Shown here piece by piece: positions 54,227 to 63,352 of a stretch of DNA of 64,000 nucleotides. Origin of the DNA: Myroides oncorhynchi (lineage in GTDB: Bacteria > Bacteroidota > Bacteroidia > Flavobacteriales > Flavobacteriaceae). The first letter of the stretch is position 1. Every line of letters starts with the position of its first letter. The notes under the pieces are model-generated. The model made no database searches. It saw only the letters and a list, made by a program, of their open reading frames with translations, and was not told the origin of the DNA. The translations under genes were made by a program, and so were the position numbers. The stretch is taken from the NCBI RefSeq assembly GCF_020905415.1, contig NZ_JAJJMP010000001.1:3421501-3485500 (forward strand), in the 5' to 3' direction.

Positions 54227-55439
54227 CTTAGTACCCGACAAAAATGTTAAATATCTGATTTACAACAAAATAGGCGAGACGTATATTTGTAAAAAAGGCT
54301 GATATTCAGTATCTTAAAGGAAAAATTCTCACGTAATGCCTTTAGAAACGAACAACAGCCTAGATTACAAAAGTACAGAACTTTTAACGATATTAAAAGG
54401 AGGTTTTAAGGATAAACTCAATTTAGCTAGGATCAGTTTTATTTCCTTATTTATCGTGGCTCTATGCAAAGTAAAGTCAGTCAATTTTACAAATATATCT
54501 ATAGCATTTGACAACTCAGTTAAAGCAGAAAGTAACTGTAGGCGTATTCAACGTTTTGTTTATGATGCTAAGTTAACATCTGAACTTGTAGCTAAGTTCA
54601 TCTTTGCTATTCTTCCTAAACAAGATAAATATACCCTTGTTATAGATCGTACAAACTGGAAGTTTGGAAATCAAAACATCAACATACTGATGCTTGGTGT
54701 TTGTTACAAAAATGTTGCTTTCCCTTTAATATTTAAGATGTTAGATAAAAAAGGAAACTCAAATACCAATGAGAGAAAAGAACTCATTAATGATTTTATA
54801 GAATGGTTTGGAAAAGATTGTATAGAATGCTTATTAGCTGATAGAGAGTTTATTGGAGAACGTTGGATAGAATATTTGAATAACGAAAGAATTAGGTATT
54901 ATATACGTATTCGAAACAATTTTAAAGTTTATCTACCTCATAAGCAAGAAGATAAATATGCATATCATCTGTTTTACAATTTAAAAGTTGGAGAGTTTAG
55001 AGCTTATGAAAAAATTGTGTATCTACATGGACAACTATGTTATCTGTCAGCCACAAAGATAATGACAGATGGCAAAACTGATTATTGTATAATTGTAAGT
55101 TTTAATAAACCCGAAAATGCTTCTGAAAAATATAAAGAAAGATGGCAAATAGAAACATTATTTAGAGCAATGAAGTCAAGTGGTTTTAATATTGAAGACA
55201 CGCATTTAAAGTGTATGAAAAAACTTGAACAGCTCATTATGCTAGTAATGCTTGCACTTGTTTGGTGCTATAAAATTGGAGATTATATCGATACATACAT
55301 TAAACCTATATCCTTCAAAAAACATAGTAATAGAAGTATTAGTGTAGTAAAATTAGGCCTTGATTACTTGGCTAGACTATTTCATTCTAAAGTTAATCAA
55401 CTAAATATCAATGTATTTTGTTTTTTGTCGTGTACTTAG
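54227..55439 (+). mobile_element. IS4-type insertion sequence, 1,213 bp
   Basis: Left end CTTAGTACCCGACAAAAATG and right end (reverse complement) CTAAGTACACGACAAAAAAC are near-identical inverted repeats. It is flanked by the 9-bp direct repeat ATTTTTTAT (54218-54226 and 55440-55448). It contains one transposase gene. It interrupts a Crp/Fnr gene; the exact duplication and clean frame restoration indicate a recent insertion. The IS4 family is a judgement from the transposase and end sequences. Confidence 0.93.
54336..55439 (+). CDS. IS4-family transposase
   Basis: 367 residues. DDE transposase: first Asp in YTLVIDRTNWKFGNQNI, second in CLLADREFIGERWIEYL, and the Glu within the Y-x-x-R-W-x-I-E signature YKERWQIETLFRAMKSSGFN. 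The frame is intact and could be active. Its TAG stop (55437-55439) is the last three bases of the element, so the C-terminus is coded by the right inverted repeat. Confidence 0.95.
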   Translation: MPLETNNSLDYKSTELLTILKGGFKDKLNLARISFISLFIVALCKVKSVNFTNISIAFDNSVKAESNCRRIQRFVYDAKLTSELVAKFIFAILPKQDKYTLVIDRTNWKFGNQNINILMLGVCYKNVAFPLIFKMLDKKGNSNTNERKELINDFIEWFGKDCIECLLADREFIGERWIEYLNNERIRYYIRIRNNFKVYLPHKQEDKYAYHLFYNLKVGEFRAYEKIVYLHGQLCYLSATKIMTDGKTDYCIIVSFNKPENASEKYKERWQIETLFRAMKSSGFNIEDTHLKCMKKLEQLIMLVMLALVWCYKIGDYIDTYIKPISFKKHSNRSISVVKLGLDYLARLFHSKVNQLNINVFCFLSCT

Positions 55440-55662
55440 ATTTTTTATTTAAAAATATAGACCCTTCTCCAAGATTATGTCCTCGTTGATAAAAGCTAAA
55501 TATAAACTCTTTATTATCATCATCGTATATATTGAGCTTGACCTGACCACTTACTATATAATAATAATAATCAGGAGACATTCCAACTTCGAACAGAAAG
55601 TCATCTTTTTCAAAGATAGTTTCTACTGCTCCATAATCAGTTAATATTTTTCCTGTAATCAT
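55440..55662 (-). pseudogene. Crp/Fnr-family regulator, 5' fragment
   Basis: N-terminal cyclic-nucleotide-binding-like domain: MITGKILTDYGAVETIFEKD, then YYYYIVSGQVKLNIYDDD and YQRGHNLGEGSIFLNKK, where the IS4-type element interrupts it. The glycine pattern fits the Crp/Fnr beta-barrel; no cysteine cluster for an iron-sulfur centre is seen. The product now ends in a few IS-coded residues and lacks the DNA-binding domain, so regulation is probably lost. Confidence 0.9.
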
Positions 55663-55838
55663 AGCTACTCAATAATTAAGTTATCCTAAAGATACTTTGA
55701 TTTTCTATATAATAAAAGCACTTATAAGTATTAAACCATGAGAAAAAAACAATAATTAATTAACTATGATTTTTATCACATTAAAAGAATTCTAATATGT
55801 TAAATATAACTACTATATTTTACTACTAAAAACTAAGA

Positions 55839-56447
55839 CTATTTACTACTCATTAGTACGTGAATGTTATTCTTAGCACTTTCCCATTCATCATTTAGAA
55901 TACTGTAATAAGCTGCATTACGAGTAGTACCATCCTTCTGTATTTTATCCTTTCTTAAAATCCCTTCAAACACACCGCCTATTTTCTCAATTGCTTTTCT
56001 AGAACGAAGATTATCATCCTTTGTTTTTAATTGTACTCTATTTGTTTTTAAAACTTCAAAGCAATAGGTTAACAGAAGTAGTTTGCATTCTAAGTTCACG
56101 ACACTTCCCCAATAATCACAGGTTATCCACGTCCACCCTATTTCTAACTTCTTATCAGCTTCGTGCATTTCGAAGAATTGAGTAGAGCCTATTAGCTTTT
56201 TAGTTTGCTTATCTATAATAACAAAGGGATATTGCATGCCATTATCCCTTACCTCCAAAGCCATTCTATATACAGTAAAGAAGGTATCCCTATCAGAACA
56301 ATCTGATAGTACTTGCTTCCAAAGCTCTTTATCTCCACTTGCTTGATATAATTCTTCTAAGTGATGTTCTTCTAAAGGAACTAGGTCTATTGTTGTTCCT
56401 TGTAAAACTGTAGGATAAGGAATCCAGTGTTTTCTATTTGTAGTCAT
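55839..56447 (-). CDS. GNAT-family N-acetyltransferase, RimJ/RimL type
   Basis: 202 residues. GNAT signs: EIGWTWITCDYWGSVVNLEC (acetyl-CoA region) and LKTKDDNLRSRKAIEKIGGV, then FEGILRKDKIQKDGT, which is typical of the RimJ/RimL group that acetylates protein N-termini or small amines. The substrate is not determined. Confidence 0.88.
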   Translation of the reverse strand: MTTNRKHWIPYPTVLQGTTIDLVPLEEHHLEELYQASGDKELWKQVLSDCSDRDTFFTVYRMALEVRDNGMQYPFVIIDKQTKKLIGSTQFFEMHEADKKLEIGWTWITCDYWGSVVNLECKLLLLTYCFEVLKTNRVQLKTKDDNLRSRKAIEKIGGVFEGILRKDKIQKDGTTRNAAYYSILNDEWESAKNNIHVLMSSK

Positions 56448-57011
56448 ACTCTTTTGCGTTTTTTATATATGTAAGATGATAAATACAGCCTTGGGGTCTA
56501 TATCGTTTAGATACTTGCTCTTCTGATAGATTATTAATCTCGCTCTTAACTTGCTCAGAAAAAAATTCTATTGTTTTAACCCAGAATAAGTGATAGGCAG
56601 ATAAACGAAAAGTAATTATACAAAATAGGTCTGAATTAATGATTAAAGCATAGTATAGTATGGTTTAATCATTAATGAAAGAGCTATGAAGTAGAATTAC
56701 TTTGTAGTATTTGGCTAATGCTAATTCTGGGTTTAATCCATTCTTTTATTAAGTTATCTGTAACCTCCATAGGTATTACAAACTTACCAATAGGGTATAT
56801 AAGTCTTCTAAATTCTCATTCATAATAGTTGTATTTCTGGGAACTAAAGTAAAGAAAAGATGAGAAAAAACAGATAATCTAAATGAAATATTACATAAAG
56901 AAACATAATAGATATCTCAGTCTACATTACTATTACTTGAAGTAAAAAATTAATGACTATTACTGTAAATTAAAAACCCGTAATTTAGCTCATTAATAAA
57001 GGTAATCTCTT
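56448..57011. other. 564-bp spacer with dispersed element copy B
   Basis: 56448-56573 is the AT-rich leader of the GNAT gene at 55839. Copy B of the dispersed element occupies 56574-56736 (listed separately). 56737-57011 is AT-rich with no gene; it contains the promoter region of the methyltransferase at 57012. Confidence 0.55.
56574..56736 (+). repeat. Dispersed 155-bp palindromic element, copy B
   Basis: Ends TTTTAACCCAGAATAAG and CTAATTCTGGGTTTAA are inverted repeats (core AACCCAGAAT / ATTCTGGGTT). The centre is a perfect 11-bp hairpin, TAATGATTAAA against TTTAATCATTA. Between lie CGAAAAGTAATTATACAA, ATAGGTCTGAA, and GAAAGAGCTATGAAGTAGAA. It is the best preserved copy. The element codes for nothing. 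Confidence 0.75.
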
Positions 57012-57632
57012 ATGAACTGTACACTGTGTCAAACCCCTTTAGTGACTAAAATAGATGAAGAATACTACATCTGTCCAACTTGTAATGCCTATTTAAAGGA
57101 TAAGGAACTGTACTATAATCAAGAAAAAGAAAAGAGTCATTACGAATGTCATAATAACGATGTGGATGATATTGGTTATCAGAACTTCACTGCTCCTGTC
57201 ACGAATGTTATCTTAGACCAATGTACACCTGATATGTTAGGGCTAGATTATGGATGTGGAAAAGGACCTGTAATCACTAAGCAATTACACGATAAAGGAT
57301 ATAAGGTAGATTTATATGATCCTTACTTCTACCCTGATACAACTTATTTAACTAAAGAGTATGGCTATATCTTTAGTTGTGAGGTGTTTGAGCATTTTTA
57401 TAATCCTAAAGCAGAATTAGAAAAGTTGAATAACATCCTTAAAATTAGTGGATTATTAATTATCAAAACTCATTTATACACTAGTCAAATAGACTTTAAA
57501 AATTGGTACTATCGAAAAGATAAAACCCACGTATTTATTTATACTTTTGACACGTTTAAATACGTAGCAGAACAGTTTAACTTTGAGATAGTGACATTAA
57601 AAGAGAAATTGGTTGTGCTGAGAAAGAAATAA
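57012..57632 (+). CDS. Zinc-ribbon class I SAM-dependent methyltransferase
   Basis: 206 residues. An N-terminal zinc ribbon (MNCTLCQTPL and YICPTCNAYL, four cysteines) leads into a Rossmann methyltransferase core with motif I GLDYGCGKGPVI, motif II acidic VDLYDPYFYP, and motif IV-like YIFSCEVFEHFYNP. This type often modifies tRNA or lipids; the target is unknown. It is convergent with the gene at 57635, with 2 bp between stops. Confidence 0.88.
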   Translation: MNCTLCQTPLVTKIDEEYYICPTCNAYLKDKELYYNQEKEKSHYECHNNDVDDIGYQNFTAPVTNVILDQCTPDMLGLDYGCGKGPVITKQLHDKGYKVDLYDPYFYPDTTYLTKEYGYIFSCEVFEHFYNPKAELEKLNNILKISGLLIIKTHLYTSQIDFKNWYYRKDKTHVFIYTFDTFKYVAEQFNFEIVTLKEKLVVLRKK

Positions 57633-57634
57633 AG

Positions 57635-58018
57635 TCAGACGCTTAATATAGTGATCAACTCTTCACATTTCTCTTTCCAGCCATCGTCACCTATCCAAAT
57701 TCCTTTAACATCAGAATACCTATTAATATCATTTACAGCGTTTAAATCATCATCTAAATGCCAAAATAAGCCACTCCCACCTATTGTATAGCTCTTATCT
57801 GCACGATTAGTAAAAATAATATGCTTATGAAGTATACCTATCTCATCTGCTAGATCAAAAAGATCATCATTAGTCTTATCGCCATTCATCACACGAAGCA
57901 ACTCATTATATCTACCTGTAATGATAAATACTTCTATCCCTTTGGCCACTAACTCTTTGGTATACTGCTGTATTACGGGTTCAGTTAACGTTCCGTCAAA
58001 ATCAAATGATACTCTCAT
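57635..58018 (-). CDS. HAD-family hydrolase, small (phosphatase-like)
   Basis: 127 residues from ATG 58018 (MRVSFDFDGTLTEPVIQQYT); an upstream in-frame ATG at 58087 would add a basic tail without domain signs. HAD motif I FDFDGTLTEP, motif II IITGRYNELL, and the acidic motif IV LFWHLDDDLNAV. A minimal HAD without a clear cap domain; the substrate is unknown. Confidence 0.8.
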   Translation of the reverse strand: MRVSFDFDGTLTEPVIQQYTKELVAKGIEVFIITGRYNELLRVMNGDKTNDDLFDLADEIGILHKHIIFTNRADKSYTIGGSGLFWHLDDDLNAVNDINRYSDVKGIWIGDDGWKEKCEELITILSV

Positions 58019-58131
58019 TCTATTGTTTTTTTGATGTTGTTGAGTTGTAAAGCTCTTTGGTAGTGCGATGTTCTGTTCTTTTGGCATTTAAGTTTACGAA
58101 ATACCAAAAGAACAAAATCAAAGCAAAATAA

Positions 58132-58536
58132 CTATACCCAAATACCTCTTTTTCCTTTATAAAAACGAATAGTACCAGGCCCTATAAACGCAATAGCTAA
58201 CGCTGCTAATAGATATAACAAGTTTAACTCTGCATTTAATCCTCCAGTATTAGGGTCTATACCGAAACTTCCCATTCCTTTAACTAAGAATAACGACATA
58301 AACATCGTAAATGCAATAATAGAAGAAGATATACGAGTGGCAAATCCTACAAGTAGAAATATAGGTGCTACTATCTCTCCTATAGGCACTCCTATCCATA
58401 ATAACTCAGGCAGATTATGTGCCTTTAATTGGCTAATAATAAAATCATGTCCATGGATCAACTTGTGTATACCATGGAATATCATTAGTCCACCTACTCC
58501 TAATCTAAGGAGAAACTTTCCAAAATCTGCATTCAT
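58132..58536 (-). CDS. DoxX-family membrane protein
   Basis: 134 residues, four membrane helices. Signs: LLRLGVGGLMIFHGIHKLIHG, and FLLVGFATRISSSIIAFTMF. DoxX proteins are linked to oxidoreductase or thiosulfate-quinone functions in some species; the role here is unknown. Confidence 0.88.
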   Translation of the reverse strand: MNADFGKFLLRLGVGGLMIFHGIHKLIHGHDFIISQLKAHNLPELLWIGVPIGEIVAPIFLLVGFATRISSSIIAFTMFMSLFLVKGMGSFGIDPNTGGLNAELNLLYLLAALAIAFIGPGTIRFYKGKRGIWV

Positions 58537-58571
58537 ATTTTATTGTTTTTTTTTGTGATATTGTGATTCTG

Positions 58572-59267
58572 TTATTTTGTCTTAGTTGGTCTTACCTCTA
58601 TTTTACTAGGCAATACGCGAGGATTCATTGCTAAGATATCTACGACTAACTGTCCCATATCTTCAGGCTGTATCTTCCAATGGTCAGCATCTGAAGGCTC
58701 ATGATCATTAAAGTTAGAGGATACAGACCCTGGTAAGATAGTAGTCACCTTTACATCTGCATTTCTAAGATCTAACATTGCAGCTTGTGTAAATCCTACT
58801 ACACCAAATTTACTTGCATTATAGCCACTTCCATTAGCGAAGAAGTTAATACCCGCTAAACTAGCGATAGATATATAGTATCCTTTGTTTTCTTTTAGCT
58901 GTTTGACAGAAGCTTTAAGTGTGTGAAATACCCCTGTAAGGTTAGTATCTATCATCGTATTCCAGTCTTCTAGACTCATATCCTCTACAGATGAGAATAT
59001 CCCAACCCCTGCATTGGCAATAACGACATCTAACCTACCGAATTTATTTACTATTTGCTCCACGGCAGATACTTCATCTTCATAATTTCTCACATCTGAT
59101 TGTATAGCCAATACTTGATCACTATATCCTAACTCGTTAATAGCCTCATTAACAGCCTTAAGATTACGCCCTGAGATAGCTACTTTATATCCACTATCTA
59201 AGAGAGCTTTTGCTATTCCCTTACCTATTCCCTTTGTTCCTCCTGTTATATAAACTACTTTTTGCAT
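58572..59267 (-). CDS. Short-chain dehydrogenase/reductase
   Basis: 231 residues. Classical SDR: cofactor motif TGGTKGIGKGIAKALL, NAG in VIANAGVGIFSS, and the catalytic Ser-Tyr-Lys in SIASLAGINFFANGSGYNAS and K (YNASK). Arg in SGRNLKAVN favours NADP. The substrate is unknown. Confidence 0.92.
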   Translation of the reverse strand: MQKVVYITGGTKGIGKGIAKALLDSGYKVAISGRNLKAVNEAINELGYSDQVLAIQSDVRNYEDEVSAVEQIVNKFGRLDVVIANAGVGIFSSVEDMSLEDWNTMIDTNLTGVFHTLKASVKQLKENKGYYISIASLAGINFFANGSGYNASKFGVVGFTQAAMLDLRNADVKVTTILPGSVSSNFNDHEPSDADHWKIQPEDMGQLVVDILAMNPRVLPSKIEVRPTKTK

Positions 59268-59413
59268 ACTTATAGATTTAAGTTTTAAAGGTAATCATTT
59301 TCTCTAATTCAACAGAAGTTCATCTAGCAAAACAAGAGAAATTTACGACAGTATTTGGCTACTGATATATTTGGAATTAAATTAGCATCCATAAAAACAA
59401 CTATAATCAAATT

Positions 59414-61606
59414 ATGAAGAACAAATCATTACTATTCTTTTTAGTAGTAGGGAACATGATGTTTGCACAACGCAACTTCACGATGACTGAGGCTACGATG
59501 GGCCTTGGTAGACAATTTGCTACTGAGAGAATTCTTCAGCCCTCTTGGAAAAATGACAATACCTTAAGTTTTGTAACCAAAAATAGAGATAGCCTTTTAA
59601 TCAAAAGTCAAGCAAATAAATGGGAGTCTCAAACAGCTTTAACAGTTAAACAATTAGAAGAGATTATCAATGCTTCTGCTAAAGGGAGTACCTTTAAGTT
59701 AAGAACAATACCTTCTAACCTAACTTGGTTAAATGACAGTGAAGTAGAGTTTTATACAAATGAAAGTACTAACAAGTTAAAGTATTACTTCAAGGTTGAC
59801 CTAGCTGATAAAAAAGTGGTTAACTCATTCAAATTCGATGCTAAAGGTACGCAACAAATCATCTCTCGCAACGGAGATCACATCGCTTGGTTAGACGATA
59901 ATAATATCGTAGTTACTACTAATAAAGGGGGGGATGCAAAAGTGACAAATGATCCTGCCCTTGATATTATCAATGGTAATAGCGATACACACCGTAACGA
60001 ATTTGGTATCAATAAAGGAATGTGGTGGAATCCTAAACAAGACCAACTTCTTTACTATAGAAAAGACCAAAGTATGGTGTCTTCTTACCCTATTATCCAA
60101 TGGAGTGAACGTGTAGCAACAGTTAAGAATATCAAATACCCTATGGCTGGTATGGCTAATGAGCAAATATCATTAGTGGTATATGATGTCTATACGGGTA
60201 AGAAGGTTACACTACAAACAGGAGAAGGAGATAAGTTCCTAACTATGGTTACTTGGGATCCATCAGGTAATTATGTGTATGTAGGAGTGCTTAATAGAGA
60301 GCAAAATCACCTAAAAGTTAACCAATACAATACAGCTACAGGTGCTCTTGAGAAAACATTATTTGAAGAGAAATCTAAAGTGTACACAGAGCCTTCTAAC
60401 AGTTTAGTGTTTGTACCAGGGACTACTGATCAGTTCTTATACTTCTCTGAAGTAGACGGATATAGACAGTTATTCTTATATGACACAACAGGTAAGTTAA
60501 TCAAAAAACTAGGTTATGAGAACGTTATCGTGAATGAGTTCTTAGGATTTGATGACGATGCTAAGAATCTTTATTACATCGGGGTAACGAACCAAGGATT
60601 AGATAGACAACTGTTTAAAACAAACCTTAAGAAAGGTAAAACAGAGCAAATCACTACCTTATCAGGAACGCATAGTGTGGTTCTAAATAAGAACAAATCA
60701 CTCTTCTTAGACCAATTCAATAACCTTGAGACTCCTAATAAAGTATCTATCGTTAATGCAGAATCTAAGAAAGAGAAGGAAATATTAGTTTCTAAGAACC
60801 CTTATTCAGGCGTGGTAACAATGCCTGAGACGAAGTTTACAACGATCACAGCTGCTGATGGTAAAACGCCTCTTAATGCACGTATCATCTACCCTACTAA
60901 CTTTGACGCTACTAAGAAGTACCCTGTGATGGTGTATGTATATGGTGGACCTCACGCACAGTTAGTAACGAATACTTGGTTAGGTGGCGCTAACTTATTC
61001 TTTAACTATATGGCTCAGAATGACTATATCGTCTTTACTGTAGATAGCCGTGGAAGTTTTAACAGAGGACGTGACTTCGAGCAAGTTATCCATAGACAAT
61101 TAGGTCAAGCGGAGATGGCAGATCAAATGAAAGGAATTGATTACTTAAAATCGCTACCTTATGTAAATCAAGATAAGATAGGTGTATATGGATGGAGCTA
61201 TGGTGGTTTTATGACGACTACGCTTTCTGTTAATCACCCTGAAGTATTCAAAGTAGGTGTTGCAGGTGGACCTGTGATGGACTGGAAGATGTACGAGATT
61301 ATGTATGGTGAACGCTATATGGATATGCCTAGCGAGAACCCTGAGGGATACGAGAAAACAAGCCTATTAAACAAAGCTGATAAGATTAATAATAAACTAC
61401 TTATCATCCATGGAGCACAAGACCCTGTAGTGGTCCAGCAGCACTCTATGGAGTTTATAGAAGCAGCTATTAAAGCGAAGAAACAAGTAGATTACTTCTT
61501 ATACCCTTCTCACGAACACAATGTACAAGGGATAGATAGAGTGCACTTAAATGATAAGATAGCACAGTATTTCTTTGATTATTTAGAGAAACCTAAGAGT
61601 AAATAA
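59414..61606 (+). CDS. S9-family prolyl dipeptidyl peptidase (DPP IV type)
   Basis: 730 residues with a signal peptide (MKNKSLLFFLVVGNMMFAQ). N-terminal beta-propeller (about 30-470) and C-terminal alpha/beta hydrolase: nucleophile Ser in YGWSYGGFMTTT, Asp in IHGAQDPVVVQQHS, His in YPSHEHNVQG, and oxyanion helper in YVYGGPHAQL. DPP IV-type peptidases cut X-Pro dipeptides; in flavobacteria they are periplasmic and serve peptide nutrition. Ends in a terminator. Confidence 0.94.
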   Translation: MKNKSLLFFLVVGNMMFAQRNFTMTEATMGLGRQFATERILQPSWKNDNTLSFVTKNRDSLLIKSQANKWESQTALTVKQLEEIINASAKGSTFKLRTIPSNLTWLNDSEVEFYTNESTNKLKYYFKVDLADKKVVNSFKFDAKGTQQIISRNGDHIAWLDDNNIVVTTNKGGDAKVTNDPALDIINGNSDTHRNEFGINKGMWWNPKQDQLLYYRKDQSMVSSYPIIQWSERVATVKNIKYPMAGMANEQISLVVYDVYTGKKVTLQTGEGDKFLTMVTWDPSGNYVYVGVLNREQNHLKVNQYNTATGALEKTLFEEKSKVYTEPSNSLVFVPGTTDQFLYFSEVDGYRQLFLYDTTGKLIKKLGYENVIVNEFLGFDDDAKNLYYIGVTNQGLDRQLFKTNLKKGKTEQITTLSGTHSVVLNKNKSLFLDQFNNLETPNKVSIVNAESKKEKEILVSKNPYSGVVTMPETKFTTITAADGKTPLNARIIYPTNFDATKKYPVMVYVYGGPHAQLVTNTWLGGANLFFNYMAQNDYIVFTVDSRGSFNRGRDFEQVIHRQLGQAEMADQMKGIDYLKSLPYVNQDKIGVYGWSYGGFMTTTLSVNHPEVFKVGVAGGPVMDWKMYEIMYGERYMDMPSENPEGYEKTSLLNKADKINNKLLIIHGAQDPVVVQQHSMEFIEAAIKAKKQVDYFLYPSHEHNVQGIDRVHLNDKIAQYFFDYLEKPKSK

Positions 61607-61620
61607 TATTTTATAATAGA

Positions 61621-61651
61621 AAAGCCGAGACATAGTTCTTGGCTTTTTTTG
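61621..61651 (+). terminator. Terminator after the S9 peptidase
   Basis: AGCCGAG and CTTGGCT (with one G-U pair) across loop ACATAGTT, followed by TTTTTTT. Nearly identical to the terminator at 62572-62601. Confidence 0.85.
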
Positions 61652-61798
61652 TTTTAGTATCTCCTCTTTAAATCACCTATTAGCATACATTAATTATAAA
61701 ATGATAAAGAGTAGAATGAACATATTATTGTATATTTATTCTACTTAAAGAGTGATATAATTTTATTGAACAAACACATACTTATTAACTAGGTAATC

Positions 61799-62539
61799 AT
61801 GAAACGGATTTTAATTATTTTATTAATTATTCCATTATTTATAGGCTGTAAAAAAGACGTTGACTTTAATCAGCTTCAAGTAAAGGACAACCTCTATTAC
61901 GATAGAGACACTGGAGAAAAGTTTACTGGTAGTGCAAAATCTTATGATAAATACGAAAAGATAGAAAAAGAAGGATCTTTTAAAGATGGAAGAAAAAACG
62001 GTGTATTTAAAACTCACTACATTCAAGGATTTGTAGAATCCGAAGAAAATTGGAAAGAAGGAAGAAAAGAAGGTATTAGTAAAACTTTCCATTCAAATGG
62101 TACATTATGGAAAGAGTCTAATTGGGTCTTTGGAAATGAAAACGGGGTTTTTAAATCATTTTACCCTAATGAACAATTAGAGTCTGAAGAAAATTGGAAA
62201 CATGGAGCTAAAGATGGTTTATCAAAATCCTATTATTATGATGGTCAATTATGGATTGAATCTAATTGGGAATCAGGATACAGACATGGCTCTCAAAAAG
62301 AGTATTATGAAAATGGACAGCTGAAGCATGAATTCAATTGGATAGAAAATAGTATAGATGGTACTTTTAAAGAGTATTATGAAAATGGACAGTTAAAAGA
62401 AATAGGTAGTACACAAGGAGGAATTCGTAAATCTTATTATGAAAACGGTCAGTTAAAGACAGAATCTTACTGGAAAGAAGGCAAAGAAGAAAGTAGTAAA
62501 TCTTATTCTGAAAACGGGAAATTAAAGACTAAAAAATAG
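61799..62539 (+). CDS. MORN-like repeat lipoprotein
   Basis: 246 residues. Lipoprotein signal MKRILIILLIIPLFIGC. Then about eight repeats of the type YYENGQLK-x-E-x-x-W-x-x-G (MORN_2 variant): ENWKEGRKEGISKTFHSNGT, ENWKHGAKDGLSKSYYYDGQ, and three near-identical YYENGQLK units at the C-terminal end. Such proteins (YwqK type) are sometimes linked to toxin systems; no toxin gene is adjacent. The repeat DNA itself is near-identical between the last units. Confidence 0.85.
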   Translation: MKRILIILLIIPLFIGCKKDVDFNQLQVKDNLYYDRDTGEKFTGSAKSYDKYEKIEKEGSFKDGRKNGVFKTHYIQGFVESEENWKEGRKEGISKTFHSNGTLWKESNWVFGNENGVFKSFYPNEQLESEENWKHGAKDGLSKSYYYDGQLWIESNWESGYRHGSQKEYYENGQLKHEFNWIENSIDGTFKEYYENGQLKEIGSTQGGIRKSYYENGQLKTESYWKEGKEESSKSYSENGKLKTKK

Positions 62540-62571
62540 CTAGAATAATATATTCTAACAGATTAATTTTA

Positions 62572-62601
62572 AGAGCCGAGACTTAGTTCTCGGCTTTTTT
62601 A
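62572..62601 (+). terminator. Terminator after the MORN-repeat gene
   Basis: AGCCGAG, loop ACTTAGTT, CTCGGCT, then TTTTTT. Same design and almost the same bases as the terminator at 61621. Confidence 0.9.
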
Positions 62602-62688
62602 TACTATCAATTAGTTTAAAATAACTGCTATATATAAACTAATAGTTTAGATATCACATCTGATTTAAACATTACAATAGTTAACTTT

Positions 62689-63327
62689 TTATATGTTTAC
62701 TGAACTTAGTATTTCTATCTCTCTACCAATATTATCTCTTGCTTGCGCTTCGAACTTATCATAATAATATGCTGTTTTAAATATCTTATCCATTGAGATG
62801 ATATGTTTTAAAACCTTTAATCTCCCCAGATTATAAACATCATCAAGGTAAATCAAATATTCCTTTCTCACCTCTTTAAAATACTTAGTGTATAAATCAA
62901 AAGACTGCCCTAATATAGATAAGTCTGCATCTAAGAAGTAATTAATATCATCATTAAGACTTGTCGAATGTGACTTAGTAGCTAGGATTTGAATTTGACA
63001 CAACTCGATTGTACTTTTAGGAACAGATAGTTGCCTCATTCTATCTAAAGCAATTTCAGCACTACGCTCTTCATTATCAGATTGTAATACATCATAGACT
63101 ATATCGTGATAAAAAAGCGTAAACAACATAGCATCCCAATTATCTATTTTGTCTTTTATAACAGTTAACTGTAGTAAGATACTTTCTAAATGTATTAGTG
63201 TATGATAGTGCCTTCCGACACTAGAATAACTGTTCTCTACTTCTTGCCATAATTCATTGATAAGTAACTTATCTAAAGAATATTTAGTTAGTAGCGACAG
63301 GTAGGTATGTTTTAAAGTTGTTGGCAT
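62689..63327 (-). CDS. HD-domain protein (predicted metal-dependent phosphohydrolase)
   Basis: 212 residues. HD motif FYHDIVYDVLQSDNEERSAE, preceded by RHYHTLIHLESIL with another metal-binding His. The family carries out phosphohydrolase reactions on nucleotides but the substrate is unknown. No signal peptide. Convergent with the MORN gene. Confidence 0.85.
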   Translation of the reverse strand: MPTTLKHTYLSLLTKYSLDKLLINELWQEVENSYSSVGRHYHTLIHLESILLQLTVIKDKIDNWDAMLFTLFYHDIVYDVLQSDNEERSAEIALDRMRQLSVPKSTIELCQIQILATKSHSTSLNDDINYFLDADLSILGQSFDLYTKYFKEVRKEYLIYLDDVYNLGRLKVLKHIISMDKIFKTAYYYDKFEAQARDNIGREIEILSSVNI

Positions 63328-63352
63328 AGGTTAGCTATTTATAAGCAATATA

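Noticed and set aside
54218..54229. Alternative IS border at the AGTAC position
   Set aside because: With that border the flanks give no direct repeat; the CTTAG/CTAAG border gives a perfect 9-bp duplication and restores the Crp/Fnr frame.
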